This document shows positions 46,278 through 55,727 of a DNA stretch of 64,000 bases, piece by piece. Where the stretch lies: assembly GCF_000613805.1 (NCBI RefSeq), contig NZ_BAJR01000019.1:1-64000 (forward strand), written 5' to 3'. The DNA is from Phocaeicola paurosaccharolyticus JCM 15092 (GTDB lineage: Bacteria; Bacteroidota; Bacteroidia; Bacteroidales; Bacteroidaceae). The position numbers and the translations under genes are program-made. The notes below the pieces were generated by a model. The model was not told the origin of the DNA. It made no database searches and saw nothing but the letters and a program-made list of their open reading frames with translations. Within the stretch, counting starts at the first letter, position 1; the number at the start of each line of letters is the position of its first letter.

Positions 46278-47288
46278 CTAATGTTTATCTAATAGCCTTT
46301 TAATATCCTTGTCAAAATCAGAGTTTATTTGTTGTGTCCTATTGAATATATCGTACTCAGCTTCAGCTTTTGCGTCAGCTTGCGACCTAGAGATAAGACC
46401 TTTATCAGGTAATAATTGATATTTTCGGAAGGTTAGAAATTCGTTAACACTACTGGCAAATTGACTCATACTGAAAGTGTTTTCGTTTTCTATTAAATCT
46501 TCCACATAATCGAAATATCCAGTTACTGCTCGCTCTAATTTTCTTATTTCCTGTTCTGTAAGATAGTTCTTTGCTATCTTACTATCGGATTTCAGGATGC
46601 GACCATCAGGAGAATTTTTCCAAGTGGTCAATCCCATATGTTTCTTGTTATGATCAGCATGCGTGAAAACTATTTCTGGTGCAGTCTGTCCTGTTATTGC
46701 ATAATGGAATCTATTTTGAACCATCTGAAAGAATTCCTTTGTTGTTGGTGAATTGCGGTCGTAATCAAAAGAACACTCTGCATAGATATCCGTTATTTGC
46801 TGCCATATTCTTCGTTCGCTAGTGCGGATAGAACGAACTCTCTCAAGCAACTCTCGGAAATAATCTTTACCAAAAGTTGTTTTACCTTGTTTCAATCTCT
46901 CGTCATCAAGAACAAATCCTTTACGGATATATTCATTCAATATTCGTGTGCTCCATTGGCGAAATCTTGTAGCCTTTAACGAAGATACGCGATAACCGAC
47001 AGCTATTATAGCATCCAAATTATAGAAATCGACTTCTTTAGTCTGCGTTTTATCTTCAATAGCACCGTGTTGAGTGGTTATTTCCATTTTGGAAACAACC
47101 ATTTTCTTATCTAATTCACCCTCTTCAAAGATATGACTTAGATGCTTGCTGATGGCAGGTACACCTACACCAAAAAGTTGCGACATAGCTTTTTGTGTAC
47201 ACCATATGGTTTCTTCTTTTACCACGACCTGCACCTTGCCAGCATCGTCGGGCATATTATAAAGGAGAAATTGTATTTCGTTGCTCAT
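46278..47288 (-). CDS. RhuM-family protein
   Basis: The 336-residue protein starts with the usual RhuM N-terminal region (EIQFLLYNMPDDAGKVQVVV, then EETIWCTQKAMSQLFGVGVP) and has the core DFYNLDAIIAVGYRVSSLKA then TRFRQWSTRILNEYI. A later region has FTHADHNKKHMGLTTWKNSP. RhuM proteins are widespread in genomic islands, named from a Salmonella virulence island, and their N-terminal part resembles phage antirepressors and HTH proteins. The biochemical role is not known. It sits 30 bases after GajB and directly before the decayed Fic gene, so it may be part of a RhuM-Fic pair. Confidence 0.88.
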   Translation of the reverse strand: MSNEIQFLLYNMPDDAGKVQVVVKEETIWCTQKAMSQLFGVGVPAISKHLSHIFEEGELDKKMVVSKMEITTQHGAIEDKTQTKEVDFYNLDAIIAVGYRVSSLKATRFRQWSTRILNEYIRKGFVLDDERLKQGKTTFGKDYFRELLERVRSIRTSERRIWQQITDIYAECSFDYDRNSPTTKEFFQMVQNRFHYAITGQTAPEIVFTHADHNKKHMGLTTWKNSPDGRILKSDSKIAKNYLTEQEIRKLERAVTGYFDYVEDLIENENTFSMSQFASSVNEFLTFRKYQLLPDKGLISRSQADAKAEAEYDIFNRTQQINSDFDKDIKRLLDKH

Positions 47289-47318
47289 ATTATATCATTT
47301 TATATGTAAGTTGCTGTA

Positions 47319-48827
47319 TTACTTTGATTGTTGCAATCTATTACTATTGTTGTCGTTAAAAGACAACGTTGTTTTCTCTGTTATTATTATGAGTTTTCTG
47401 CAAGCTCTTGAAATTGCCACATAGAAATTCTTAGCATCCTCAAATTTGTGAGCATTCCAAAGTATAACAGTATCAAATTCCAATCCTTTTGTTAGGAGTG
47501 TTGTACCGAAACTTTTTCCATTTATTTGTCTTCCTTGGTGGCGGACTCTTGTCTTTAGCAATTTCATAGCCTCAAACATTGATATATTATTAGTTTGAGC
47601 AAGATTGAAGCATTTATCTATACTACTGTAAAATAGACGATGATATTTTTTTATAGAAGGCAAATTTACTATTAAAGTTATAAGTTTTTTTAGATTATCT
47701 AGTGATACATTTGCTTCAAAGTAATCGCAAGATTCTTTTAGAGCTAATGATTTTGATAAATTATTACCTTTTCTTTTCTTTACAGATTTCTCATCAATCC
47801 ATTTCTCAACTTCTGAAATATTTAGATGTAATTGTTTTAGGATACTATGTAGTTTTGAAATCATATTTATCTTACTACCTTTTGTGCATCTCTTTATTAA
47901 AGAATCAATATCTTTAGCACATTTATAATATTCAGTACTATCTATTGCATCTATAATAGTAAAACTATTACCATAGTCAACACGTTGTTTGATCTTTATT
48001 CTATCATTTATATCTCCTTTGGTAGTGAGTTTGCCGTATTTGTTTGATTCCCTGTACGATGGACATAAAACGAGCGTATTTTCAAGACTATGCTGTTTAA
48101 TAATATTCACCATTATCTGGTATTTGTCATCATTAGGCGGTACAATAACTACATTGATATTTTTGGTAGGCTCATCCTTCAATTCTATATTATGACCTGC
48201 TTCTAACTGCTTTCTTGTTTCTAGTATATATTCACCTAAAAAAGGATTGCTTTTCTCCCATCGCCACGGATGGTTTAGAAGATTAAATTGAGAAAATAGT
48301 CCTAAGTCTCTATTAAAATCTACCAATGTTTTGTTTTCAAAAGAGAATATACCCTGCAAAGGGTCTCCTAATAGATGAAGGGGAAGATTATAAGCCAACT
48401 CCATTATCATGTTGTGTTGGTCAATGGTACAATCTTGATATTCATCTACAAAAACGCCATCAAACGAGGCTTTTAGTATTGCTTGTACAACTTTTGATTG
48501 CATGAGATTACAACATTTACTAATAGCAATAGTAAAGTACTCTTTGTCTTCTTCATTTGGTAGTTCTGTTGAGCCAAGAATACTTAGCACATATCTTTGG
48601 GCAAACCCTGTAATAGTCTCTAATTGGTATTTATTTGAAGGTATATTCTTTATTCTAAATTTTGTTCGTAAAGAAGCTATACCTGCATGTGTATGTGTTA
48701 ATATTAATTGACACGAATCTTTTGGGCATTGTAAGAGACAATCAGCAATAGCTGTTGTTTTACCATGTCCTGCTGGTGCTATTAGCAGCCCTCGTTCACA
48801 TTTTATAAAATCACTCCAATCAATCAT
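47319..48827 (-). CDS. gajB: Gabija protein GajB, UvrD/PcrA-like helicase
   Basis: The 502-residue protein has superfamily 1 motifs: Walker A LIAPAGHGKTT (residues 15-25), Walker B GVFVDEYQDCT near residue 126, PWRWEKSNPF, and motif V/VI TKGLEFDTVILWNAH near 449 and FYVAISRACRKLII near 475. GajB senses or processes DNA ends and nucleotides and works with GajA against phage. The start overlaps the GajA stop by 4 bases, as in known Gabija operons. Length and gene order match the family (about 490 to 500 residues). No motif is missing. Confidence 0.88.
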   Translation of the reverse strand: MIDWSDFIKCERGLLIAPAGHGKTTAIADCLLQCPKDSCQLILTHTHAGIASLRTKFRIKNIPSNKYQLETITGFAQRYVLSILGSTELPNEEDKEYFTIAISKCCNLMQSKVVQAILKASFDGVFVDEYQDCTIDQHNMIMELAYNLPLHLLGDPLQGIFSFENKTLVDFNRDLGLFSQFNLLNHPWRWEKSNPFLGEYILETRKQLEAGHNIELKDEPTKNINVVIVPPNDDKYQIMVNIIKQHSLENTLVLCPSYRESNKYGKLTTKGDINDRIKIKQRVDYGNSFTIIDAIDSTEYYKCAKDIDSLIKRCTKGSKINMISKLHSILKQLHLNISEVEKWIDEKSVKKRKGNNLSKSLALKESCDYFEANVSLDNLKKLITLIVNLPSIKKYHRLFYSSIDKCFNLAQTNNISMFEAMKLLKTRVRHQGRQINGKSFGTTLLTKGLEFDTVILWNAHKFEDAKNFYVAISRACRKLIIITEKTTLSFNDNNSNRLQQSK

Positions 48828-50494
48828 ATTTCAATAGAACACCATTTTAATAATGATTTTACATTAATCTTCAAATTCTTATTGTCGCCCATATCATTAT
48901 ATGCTTCACTAAATACAGAACCCAAAAATTCTCCACCAGGAATATGCTTAAACCATTCTTTATTCTTTTTTATTGCTAATTCAATTATTGTATTTCGAAT
49001 CTTGTTTTGTTCTATTATTTCTCGTGCAACCTTTATTTCTTCAAGGAAATCATTATCCAAATTAATATTGTCATTTGGAAAATCTTCTTGAGAACAGTTC
49101 ACAATTGTAGATATAAAATTCCAAGGTAAATCCAAAATGATTTGCCGTTCAAGACTATTGCCAGTTTCACAAAGAAGCAGTTTTACACCAACTTCATTGC
49201 TTGCTTGCTTTTCTTCTTTCAATTCCTTTGGCTTATCATCGTCTGCAAAGACACAGGTGTCATATCCTAATTCTTTTAGATTCCTCGCATATGTAAACAT
49301 TTTATTACCTCCTCCTGCATTTACTATTACTACACCTTTTGCCGAAAGGCTTGTATTGTATTTGCTATAAATCCAACTATCAATAGCTCGAATAAATCCT
49401 TGTTCTGTTTTGCCTTCGCAGCAAATAATCTTCTTTGCAAAAAAAGCTTGAGGGTTAGAACGTCGAAATCCCTCCATTTCAGGATTCAGAACAGATAGCG
49501 TATTAGCATCTTTATTTTTTACGAAAATGTTATGCCATTCTGCTTCTAATACGACATTTAGTGAATGTGTAGTTATAAAGACCTGTCCTTTATCGACATG
49601 TTTAAGTATTCTAACTAATGTTGTTATTCTATCAGGCTCAAGTCCTTGTTCTAACTCATCAACCAATACGATACCTCCTTGTTTTGTCAGCTCAGATTGT
49701 ATTGCGATAGACATTAATCTCTTACTGCCTTTACCGTGAAGACGGTATGGTAATGAATTATCATGGAGTGCAATGCTATTACCTGTATAGGGATTGTCTT
49801 TAATATCAATTTGAGCGCATAAGTCACTGGTGCTCAACCCTAGTTTCTCTGCCGTTATAATAAGACTCTCAAATGGAGCACTAAATTCATCCAAGTCTTT
49901 ATTCGTTATTGATTCAGCCATAGTACGTATTAAATCTGATTTTACACGTTCTATAGTTTTTCCATCTTCTAATTTAGCCTTAGTCAGTGCATACAAAGGA
50001 GATTGTCGATTGTACGCAAATTGATTGTCTGTATAATCTGTGATAAAGTTTACTGCTAATAAAGCCCTGTCTGCACCAGATATAGGTTTATCTTCAATAT
50101 CGGAACCATCTCTACTTTTTACCACCCAATGAGGCTCTAATGTTTCATCAACCGTTAGCTTTATAACAATGGTAAGATCATCAAGATTTCCATCTTCGCC
50201 TAAATCATTTTGAACAAATAAACCATACTTTGATTCTTTCAGAAATTCTTTTGGAAGTTCTTTTATTGTTAATTCTATTTCTATTGGATGCTCTGTCTTT
50301 TGATTATAAAAGTCAAGGTCACTAAATGACATATTCCATGATGGTGATAATGCCGCATTTATAGCAGACAAAATAGTGCTTTTGCCTGAGTCACCACGAC
50401 CTATTAAAACAATGAACTTTTCATCACCAAAATCATGGTTTAGTTCTTTGATTCCGCGGTAATTTTTAATCGTTAAATTCGTTATATGACTCAT
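48824..50494 (-). CDS. gajA: Gabija protein GajA, OLD-family ATPase-nuclease
   Basis: The 556-residue protein has an N-terminal ABC-type ATPase (NYRGIKELN, Walker A IGRGDSGKST at 32-40, Walker B IVLVDELEQGLEPDR, then VFITTHSLNVV) and a C-terminal TOPRIM nuclease domain with IICCEGKTEQGF near residue 358 and CVFADDDKPKE near 416. Class 2 OLD nucleases next to a UvrD helicase are the definition of Gabija. GajA is a sequence-specific nicking endonuclease controlled by nucleotide levels. The 122-bp spacer upstream likely holds the promoter of the pair, but no clear box was found. Confidence 0.9.
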   Translation of the reverse strand: MSHITNLTIKNYRGIKELNHDFGDEKFIVLIGRGDSGKSTILSAINAALSPSWNMSFSDLDFYNQKTEHPIEIELTIKELPKEFLKESKYGLFVQNDLGEDGNLDDLTIVIKLTVDETLEPHWVVKSRDGSDIEDKPISGADRALLAVNFITDYTDNQFAYNRQSPLYALTKAKLEDGKTIERVKSDLIRTMAESITNKDLDEFSAPFESLIITAEKLGLSTSDLCAQIDIKDNPYTGNSIALHDNSLPYRLHGKGSKRLMSIAIQSELTKQGGIVLVDELEQGLEPDRITTLVRILKHVDKGQVFITTHSLNVVLEAEWHNIFVKNKDANTLSVLNPEMEGFRRSNPQAFFAKKIICCEGKTEQGFIRAIDSWIYSKYNTSLSAKGVVIVNAGGGNKMFTYARNLKELGYDTCVFADDDKPKELKEEKQASNEVGVKLLLCETGNSLERQIILDLPWNFISTIVNCSQEDFPNDNINLDNDFLEEIKVAREIIEQNKIRNTIIELAIKKNKEWFKHIPGGEFLGSVFSEAYNDMGDNKNLKINVKSLLKWCSIEI

Positions 50495-50616
50495 TATTGT
50501 ATCTTTTAAAATATTATCAAACCCTTAAGAAGCTATAGAAAATCATATTTATTTGCTAATTACTTACTTAATGATTAAAACTTTGGTATTAATCCATCAA
50601 ATAAGTTTAGTTGGCT

Positions 50617-51552
50617 TTAAAGAGATGCTTCATGATAATATATATTATCATCAAACGATTTAAGATATTCCTGTTTCTTGACTTCTGGTATTAATTTATA
50701 TAAAGAAGGTGATAGTCCCCATCCTTCTATATGGAATGCAAATAAATCAGTCAATTTCTGACCAAGAGTAAAACAATTCAGAAATCCAAATTCTTGAGTA
50801 AGTTTTCGTATCGAATCATTACAATGATCTTCATGATACCCAATTATTATTTGTATACTTTCTGCCTGTGGAATAACATGAAAGAAAACAGCTTCCCATG
50901 GCTTTTCAGATCGAACTTTCTGAGCATAGTCATAATATTCAATATAACTAAATGTTGAAGATGAGTAAATGTCTATTTTGGGATAAGTATAGTTGTAAAA
51001 ATGAAATTTATGATATGTTGTTTCTAACTCATTTTCTATCAAATTTTTATAATAGCGAAAATCGGAGATACCTTTGTCCAAACCATATATATAGACTTGA
51101 ATGTTATGATGTTCTTCCGGTGGTAAAATAAATTCATTAATCATATTACGTAGTATCTCAACTCTAATTTCTTTCTTCCTTAATTCAGCACATGTAGACC
51201 TTAAACTGAATAGTAGTTGGTTCTTGTAATTTGAGCAATCTAATATTTTACATTCAATAGGCTTGTATAGTTCAGTATCGTGCTTATTGCAATAAATTGG
51301 CCAGGATAATGCGTTGTTAATGCCTACTTTCTGAAATTGCATACGATTATTGGAAGGGTTAAATATATTCTTTGGCTTCACCTCATACATATGACCATTT
51401 TCTGTAATATTGTCAAGCACGCCATGCCTTTGCAAAAGATGTGAATTTATTGTTTTGTTTTCACACCACTTGCACAGACATGCCCAATTACTAATAGATA
51501 ACGCTCTATCAATAATTCTTTTAGATTCTTTCTGAAATTCCTTATCTAGCAT
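50617..51552 (-). CDS. Unknown Cys/His-motif protein at the end of the DISARM-like operon
   Basis: The protein of about 311 residues has an N-terminal zinc-ribbon or HNH-like pattern: ACLCKWCENKTINSHLLQRH (CxxC then SH) followed by NGHMYEVKP and later WPIYCNKHDTELYKPIE (CxxHD). The rest is alpha/beta with many Tyr and His, and ends in a short acidic tail. I chose the ATG at 51552, which lies 4 bases after the methylase stop; the frame extends back into the methylase gene to 51621 but that overlap is unlikely. The pattern suggests metal-dependent nucleic-acid binding or cleavage. No family name is certain. Its position makes it a likely component of the same defence operon. Confidence 0.72.
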   Translation of the reverse strand: MLDKEFQKESKRIIDRALSISNWACLCKWCENKTINSHLLQRHGVLDNITENGHMYEVKPKNIFNPSNNRMQFQKVGINNALSWPIYCNKHDTELYKPIECKILDCSNYKNQLLFSLRSTCAELRKKEIRVEILRNMINEFILPPEEHHNIQVYIYGLDKGISDFRYYKNLIENELETTYHKFHFYNYTYPKIDIYSSSTFSYIEYYDYAQKVRSEKPWEAVFFHVIPQAESIQIIIGYHEDHCNDSIRKLTQEFGFLNCFTLGQKLTDLFAFHIEGWGLSPSLYKLIPEVKKQEYLKSFDDNIYYHEASL

Positions 51553-51556
51553 AGTA

Positions 51557-54500
51557 TTACTTGTTAAATCCAAATCTATTCCATGATTCGAGGACGAGGC
51601 GCTTGGTGCGGTATTCGCCATATTTGCGTATCTCGTTGTCTTTTAGCACTCGGAATGTTTCATTTATACAACCTACACCGCACACATCTTCGGGGTCGAG
51701 AATGTAATGTAGTTCTTCGGTTGTTAGTCCGTAGAGGTGAGCGAAGATGGCATCAAGCTCTGCTTGAGCCCTTGCTCTACGGTCTTCATTATAAATGAAT
51801 GGCTCTATGTTGCTGAAGTCAATTCCTAAGAATTGTATCCCATTACAGTCTCTTAATCGTTCAGCAATGAGATTACGTATTTCTTCTGTCATTTCTTCAT
51901 CATGCCATAACTCATCCATCCAACCATCTAAGTCGTGATTGAAATAGCATAACTCTGCTACTCGTGGTATGATTTGTAGTTTTGCATTATCAGATATCTG
52001 TTCAGGTGTGAGGACAGGGAATTGCTTGACAAAATAAGTACTCATGTTCGTACCACCCACTTTTTGGCGGGTAATATAGTCAAAAGGTAGTGAAGACATC
52101 ATGCTCAAAAGTAGAGAGCCGGGCATAGTGCCACGCTCCGCGAAGAGGAGCGTGGCACTATGCCCGACGCCTACGGCGTCGGGAATAGGCGACATTATAA
52201 ATGTTCGTTCATTTGTTGCATTAGTTAAACCTCTATATGCAAGCAACCATTTATGTTTCCATTCCCATACAACATTCACATCTTTATCATATTTGATAAG
52301 TTTATCATCCACTGCAGATTGAGGCACCCAATACCACGGTATAATATATGAGTTTGGATTACCACAATCAGTAGCCGAGGGCGTAGGGATGGTATTTGGG
52401 CGTTCTCCATCAGTTGGCCATGTTCCATAGTGATGATTATAATGCCATATCATCTTTCCTTCATAAAGCGGAACATATAACTGATTATCGAGAGTGAACT
52501 TATTACCCTCAATCGTAGCACCGGCTTCGATAAGTTGTGCATACGTTCTGAATAGATGAGAATCGTTGGACATATCTAACATTCTTGCAAAGTGCACATC
52601 CCAAGGATTTTCACCCGTAGATTCGTTGATAAGCACCTCTGAATTATGATATATTTTAGATGTCAGCTTTGCATCACGGCTTGTGCGGAATGTAGGACAC
52701 GTCTTTGTGTTTGGGTTCAACAATGTAAAGTCATCAGTACGGAGTGTATAAATTCTGTTTGGGTCAAGCAAATGATCCAAACGAGTAAGGTAGAATCCAC
52801 CACGCACAATGCGAGATTGTGTTTGTGCCTTACCTGCTGTTAATAGGCAGAATTTGAACATACGATGAATATCAAACAATTTTTCTCTATTCTCAAAGTC
52901 ATAAAGAGAGATTAGTCTATTGTCATCAATTAATTTAGAGAAGAAAGCTTTGTTGCTGTCATTAACAGCGATTCCTGTAGGCATAACAAGCCCCCATGCC
53001 TCTTTTGAGAAAGAAAGGCATAGTTCTCCAAACATTGGATATAAGTCAATATCGCCTGTGGCAGTCAAACTGAATCGACCGGAAAAGCGCACGAAGCGAC
53101 TTAATCCTTCAGCATCTTGTTGAGCTTGGATGTATTCGTTGTGTAAAATTGGATCTGTGGCTTTAAGATTTTCAATAGCTTTCTTACGTTGTGATGCTGT
53201 ACCAGCATTAACGATATCAGTACGACCATTAGTTTCAAACCACTTCTTGTCTTCAACTTTAATTTTATCCCAAGGTGGGTTTCCGCACATCACATTAAAT
53301 CCACCTTGCTGTGCAAAAACCTCAGGGAATTCGATACACCAATGGAAGAAGCGTTGCTTTGCTGCAACTTCTTCAACTTCATTTTTAAAGTCTTGTGATA
53401 ATGGAACAAACTTGCTATCAGCATTATCAAGATGTTTGATTTCTTCAAGTGCATGATATACCGTCTTGGTATAAGGTATAGATGGAATTGAAAATGTAGT
53501 ACCATCATCCTTCACTTCTGAGTTTAATTCATTATCAGTAAATTGTTTATAGAAAGCATAGGAATATATGTCGCAAGCATTACGCAAGCATTCTACACGG
53601 GGCGATTGCATTAACTGTTCCCAACGTTTTTGCTTGGCTATTTCTTCAGGCAGAGAATCCTCTGGCATTATTGAAATAGATTTTGCATCAGTAGCTAAAT
53701 CAACTTGTTCGCTTTCAATATTTTTTAGTACAAACTCATCGCTAAATAGAGTTACTTCAAGACCTGTTTTACGTCCATCTTTTACAAGAGCCAAATCTTT
53801 AAGCGCATCAGTATTTAGTTTCTTTATCTTCTTCTTAACTTCATTATCTTTGGCTGTAAAAGCATCGTTAGGCACACCATTGAAGAGCATATCAAGATTG
53901 GCAACGCCTACAACAGAGTTGCCACAACGAATATGATGGTCGAGGAATGACAAAGGTTTACCGGCGCAGTAACCTTCAATCCATAGCACGACTTTACAAA
54001 GTTCTACTGCATCGGGATTGTAGTCAACGGCATAGATACACTTCTGAATAACTTCACGCAAAGCCTCTCGATAGTCAAGCGAAGCCGGATTATCTTCCTC
54101 CGTCCTTAATGTGCTGACATACCATGCAATGGTGCGAGCCATAGCTAAAACGATGTGTCCTGAACCGCTTGCTGCATCACAGACTTTCATGGATAGCAAA
54201 GACTTTATTTTCTCATCATTAGTCTGGTATTTTGCAATTCGCTCTTGAATTACAGGTTCAAGGGTAGTCTTAATAAGACTTTGAACTAAATCGGGGCGAG
54301 TATAGTAGCTGCTTGTAGATTGGCGGTCGAGACCATAGCCAAACTTAAAGTTCCAAGATGAATTTGTGACATTAGGAGTAACTACTGCCCGCATTTCGAG
54401 AATTCCCTCATATACTGAACCAAATTCTTCAACATCAAGACTTGAATAGTTTATCTTTACTCGTTGTCCACCTTCGGCAATAAACTCGTTGAGATAACCA

Positions 54501-55723
54501 AAAGCATCAAGCACCGTACTATTGGCAATGGTACACTGCTTCAAGTAATGCAAAGTATCTGCATCGAATAGCACGCCGCCTAATGGTTTAATACCCAAAG
54601 GAGCACCAAACGATTCATCTTCAAACAAGCGGAAAGTGTCCATGAGACTTTCCCATAAGTCGTGATAACGGTTATTTTTCAAATAGTTGAGTTCCGATAA
54701 TCCACGCAATCGAGATACTGCATAATACTTCTTATATATATCATGACATCGAGATAGATGTTTATAATCGGGATGATCTGCGCTTTGAGGTAATTGATAT
54801 ATCAAGTCGCGATCTTCGATAATAAAGAGGAATAACAGACGATAAATGAAGTGAATCAGTTCTTTGTTAAGTGTTTCTGCTGTAACCTGCTTATCAGTAA
54901 AAGCCTGGCGGAATGCTTCATTACCTTTCCCTTTACCACAAACAACTGCACGCCCTAAGACTTCCATCGTTTGTTGAACAGCATTTGATAGACCAGCACG
55001 AATACGGTTTCCACTTTCTATGGACATATTGAACCATTGCTCAATAATACAAGCATCATCGCCTGAATGACTGAAACGAGACGCATGAAGCAAACGGAAA
55101 AGGATACAAAATTCGGAATAATGGTCTTCTTCTATCATACGATGAAGATCGAACTCAATATATGTTTTCTTCACCAATTGCCCTGTATTGCGAATAATAC
55201 GAAGAATCTGACCATTGGTAACGATGCCATACACATTATCCGTATTGTTCAGATAGTCGAGCATTGTGGCATGTGGCGATTTGCGTCGCATAGTGCCCTT
55301 CGCCCGATAGTCGAGCGTGCATTTATCGAGTGTTTCGATATCTGATTCACCTGTTAAATCGCCAACTATGATGATAGGCAAATCGCCCAACTCATGACAG
55401 ATATAGGGAATATCGAAAGTGTTTCCGTTACGTTCCAATTGTGTTGTTTGATAGTCCAGATTATAATCAATCGACTGAAAGAAACGACTCATAAGTTTAC
55501 GTACTGAGGTAGTTCCGTAAGTGTCACGAAGGAGTTTACGCTCATTGAAGATTGTCCAATCAGAGCGAAGGCTGCTCCATGCATAATCTATCTGCCGATT
55601 GATAGAGGCATCGAAACCGAAATCTCGGTCACGATTTCCAATGAGATTAGTGTCGGTCTCTATCTCGTGTAGAATATCGTCACTAAGGAAATGACCATAT
55701 ATATGTATTGATGTGTATTCCAT
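51557..55723 (-). CDS. Eco57I/DrmMI-like N6-adenine DNA methylase
   Basis: The 1388-residue protein has a long N-terminal part, a methylase core and a C-terminal target-recognition-like region. Motif I is VCDAASGSGHIVLA near residue 515, the expected Tyr region is STSSYYTRPDLVQSLI, and the catalytic motif IV is NPPW near residue 816. The TRD-like end contains DYITRQKVGGTN. Such large single-chain enzymes occur in type IIG, BREX (PglX) and DISARM (DrmMI) systems. Here the neighbours are SNF2 and DUF1998 helicases, pointing to the DISARM-like role of marking self DNA. The start follows the SNF2 stop by 4 bases. An unusual 20-bp hairpin lies inside at 52120-52166. Confidence 0.86.
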   Translation of the reverse strand: MEYTSIHIYGHFLSDDILHEIETDTNLIGNRDRDFGFDASINRQIDYAWSSLRSDWTIFNERKLLRDTYGTTSVRKLMSRFFQSIDYNLDYQTTQLERNGNTFDIPYICHELGDLPIIIVGDLTGESDIETLDKCTLDYRAKGTMRRKSPHATMLDYLNNTDNVYGIVTNGQILRIIRNTGQLVKKTYIEFDLHRMIEEDHYSEFCILFRLLHASRFSHSGDDACIIEQWFNMSIESGNRIRAGLSNAVQQTMEVLGRAVVCGKGKGNEAFRQAFTDKQVTAETLNKELIHFIYRLLFLFIIEDRDLIYQLPQSADHPDYKHLSRCHDIYKKYYAVSRLRGLSELNYLKNNRYHDLWESLMDTFRLFEDESFGAPLGIKPLGGVLFDADTLHYLKQCTIANSTVLDAFGYLNEFIAEGGQRVKINYSSLDVEEFGSVYEGILEMRAVVTPNVTNSSWNFKFGYGLDRQSTSSYYTRPDLVQSLIKTTLEPVIQERIAKYQTNDEKIKSLLSMKVCDAASGSGHIVLAMARTIAWYVSTLRTEEDNPASLDYREALREVIQKCIYAVDYNPDAVELCKVVLWIEGYCAGKPLSFLDHHIRCGNSVVGVANLDMLFNGVPNDAFTAKDNEVKKKIKKLNTDALKDLALVKDGRKTGLEVTLFSDEFVLKNIESEQVDLATDAKSISIMPEDSLPEEIAKQKRWEQLMQSPRVECLRNACDIYSYAFYKQFTDNELNSEVKDDGTTFSIPSIPYTKTVYHALEEIKHLDNADSKFVPLSQDFKNEVEEVAAKQRFFHWCIEFPEVFAQQGGFNVMCGNPPWDKIKVEDKKWFETNGRTDIVNAGTASQRKKAIENLKATDPILHNEYIQAQQDAEGLSRFVRFSGRFSLTATGDIDLYPMFGELCLSFSKEAWGLVMPTGIAVNDSNKAFFSKLIDDNRLISLYDFENREKLFDIHRMFKFCLLTAGKAQTQSRIVRGGFYLTRLDHLLDPNRIYTLRTDDFTLLNPNTKTCPTFRTSRDAKLTSKIYHNSEVLINESTGENPWDVHFARMLDMSNDSHLFRTYAQLIEAGATIEGNKFTLDNQLYVPLYEGKMIWHYNHHYGTWPTDGERPNTIPTPSATDCGNPNSYIIPWYWVPQSAVDDKLIKYDKDVNVVWEWKHKWLLAYRGLTNATNERTFIMSPIPDAVGVGHSATLLFAERGTMPGSLLLSMMSSLPFDYITRQKVGGTNMSTYFVKQFPVLTPEQISDNAKLQIIPRVAELCYFNHDLDGWMDELWHDEEMTEEIRNLIAERLRDCNGIQFLGIDFSNIEPFIYNEDRRARAQAELDAIFAHLYGLTTEELHYILDPEDVCGVGCINETFRVLKDNEIRKYGEYRTKRLVLESWNRFGFNK
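52120..52183. repeat. Two overlapping GC-rich hairpins inside the methylase gene
   Basis: CGGGCATAGTGCCACGCTCC (52120-52139) and its perfect complement (52147-52166) form a 20-bp stem with a 7-nt loop. CCCGACGCC (52163-52171) and GGCGTCGGG (52175-52183) form a second stem with a TAC loop. The second stem uses bases of the first, so only one can form. The segment encodes PDAVGVGHSATLLFAERGTM in frame and is much richer in GC than its surroundings. Confidence 0.9.
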
Positions 55724-55727
55724 TTAT

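Noticed and set aside
52120-52183. Hairpin as a recent mobile palindrome inserted in the methylase
   Set aside because: From memory, the encoded segment between the RTFI and DYITRQKVGG motifs has about the normal length for the family, so an added insert is not needed; kept as an open structural oddity.
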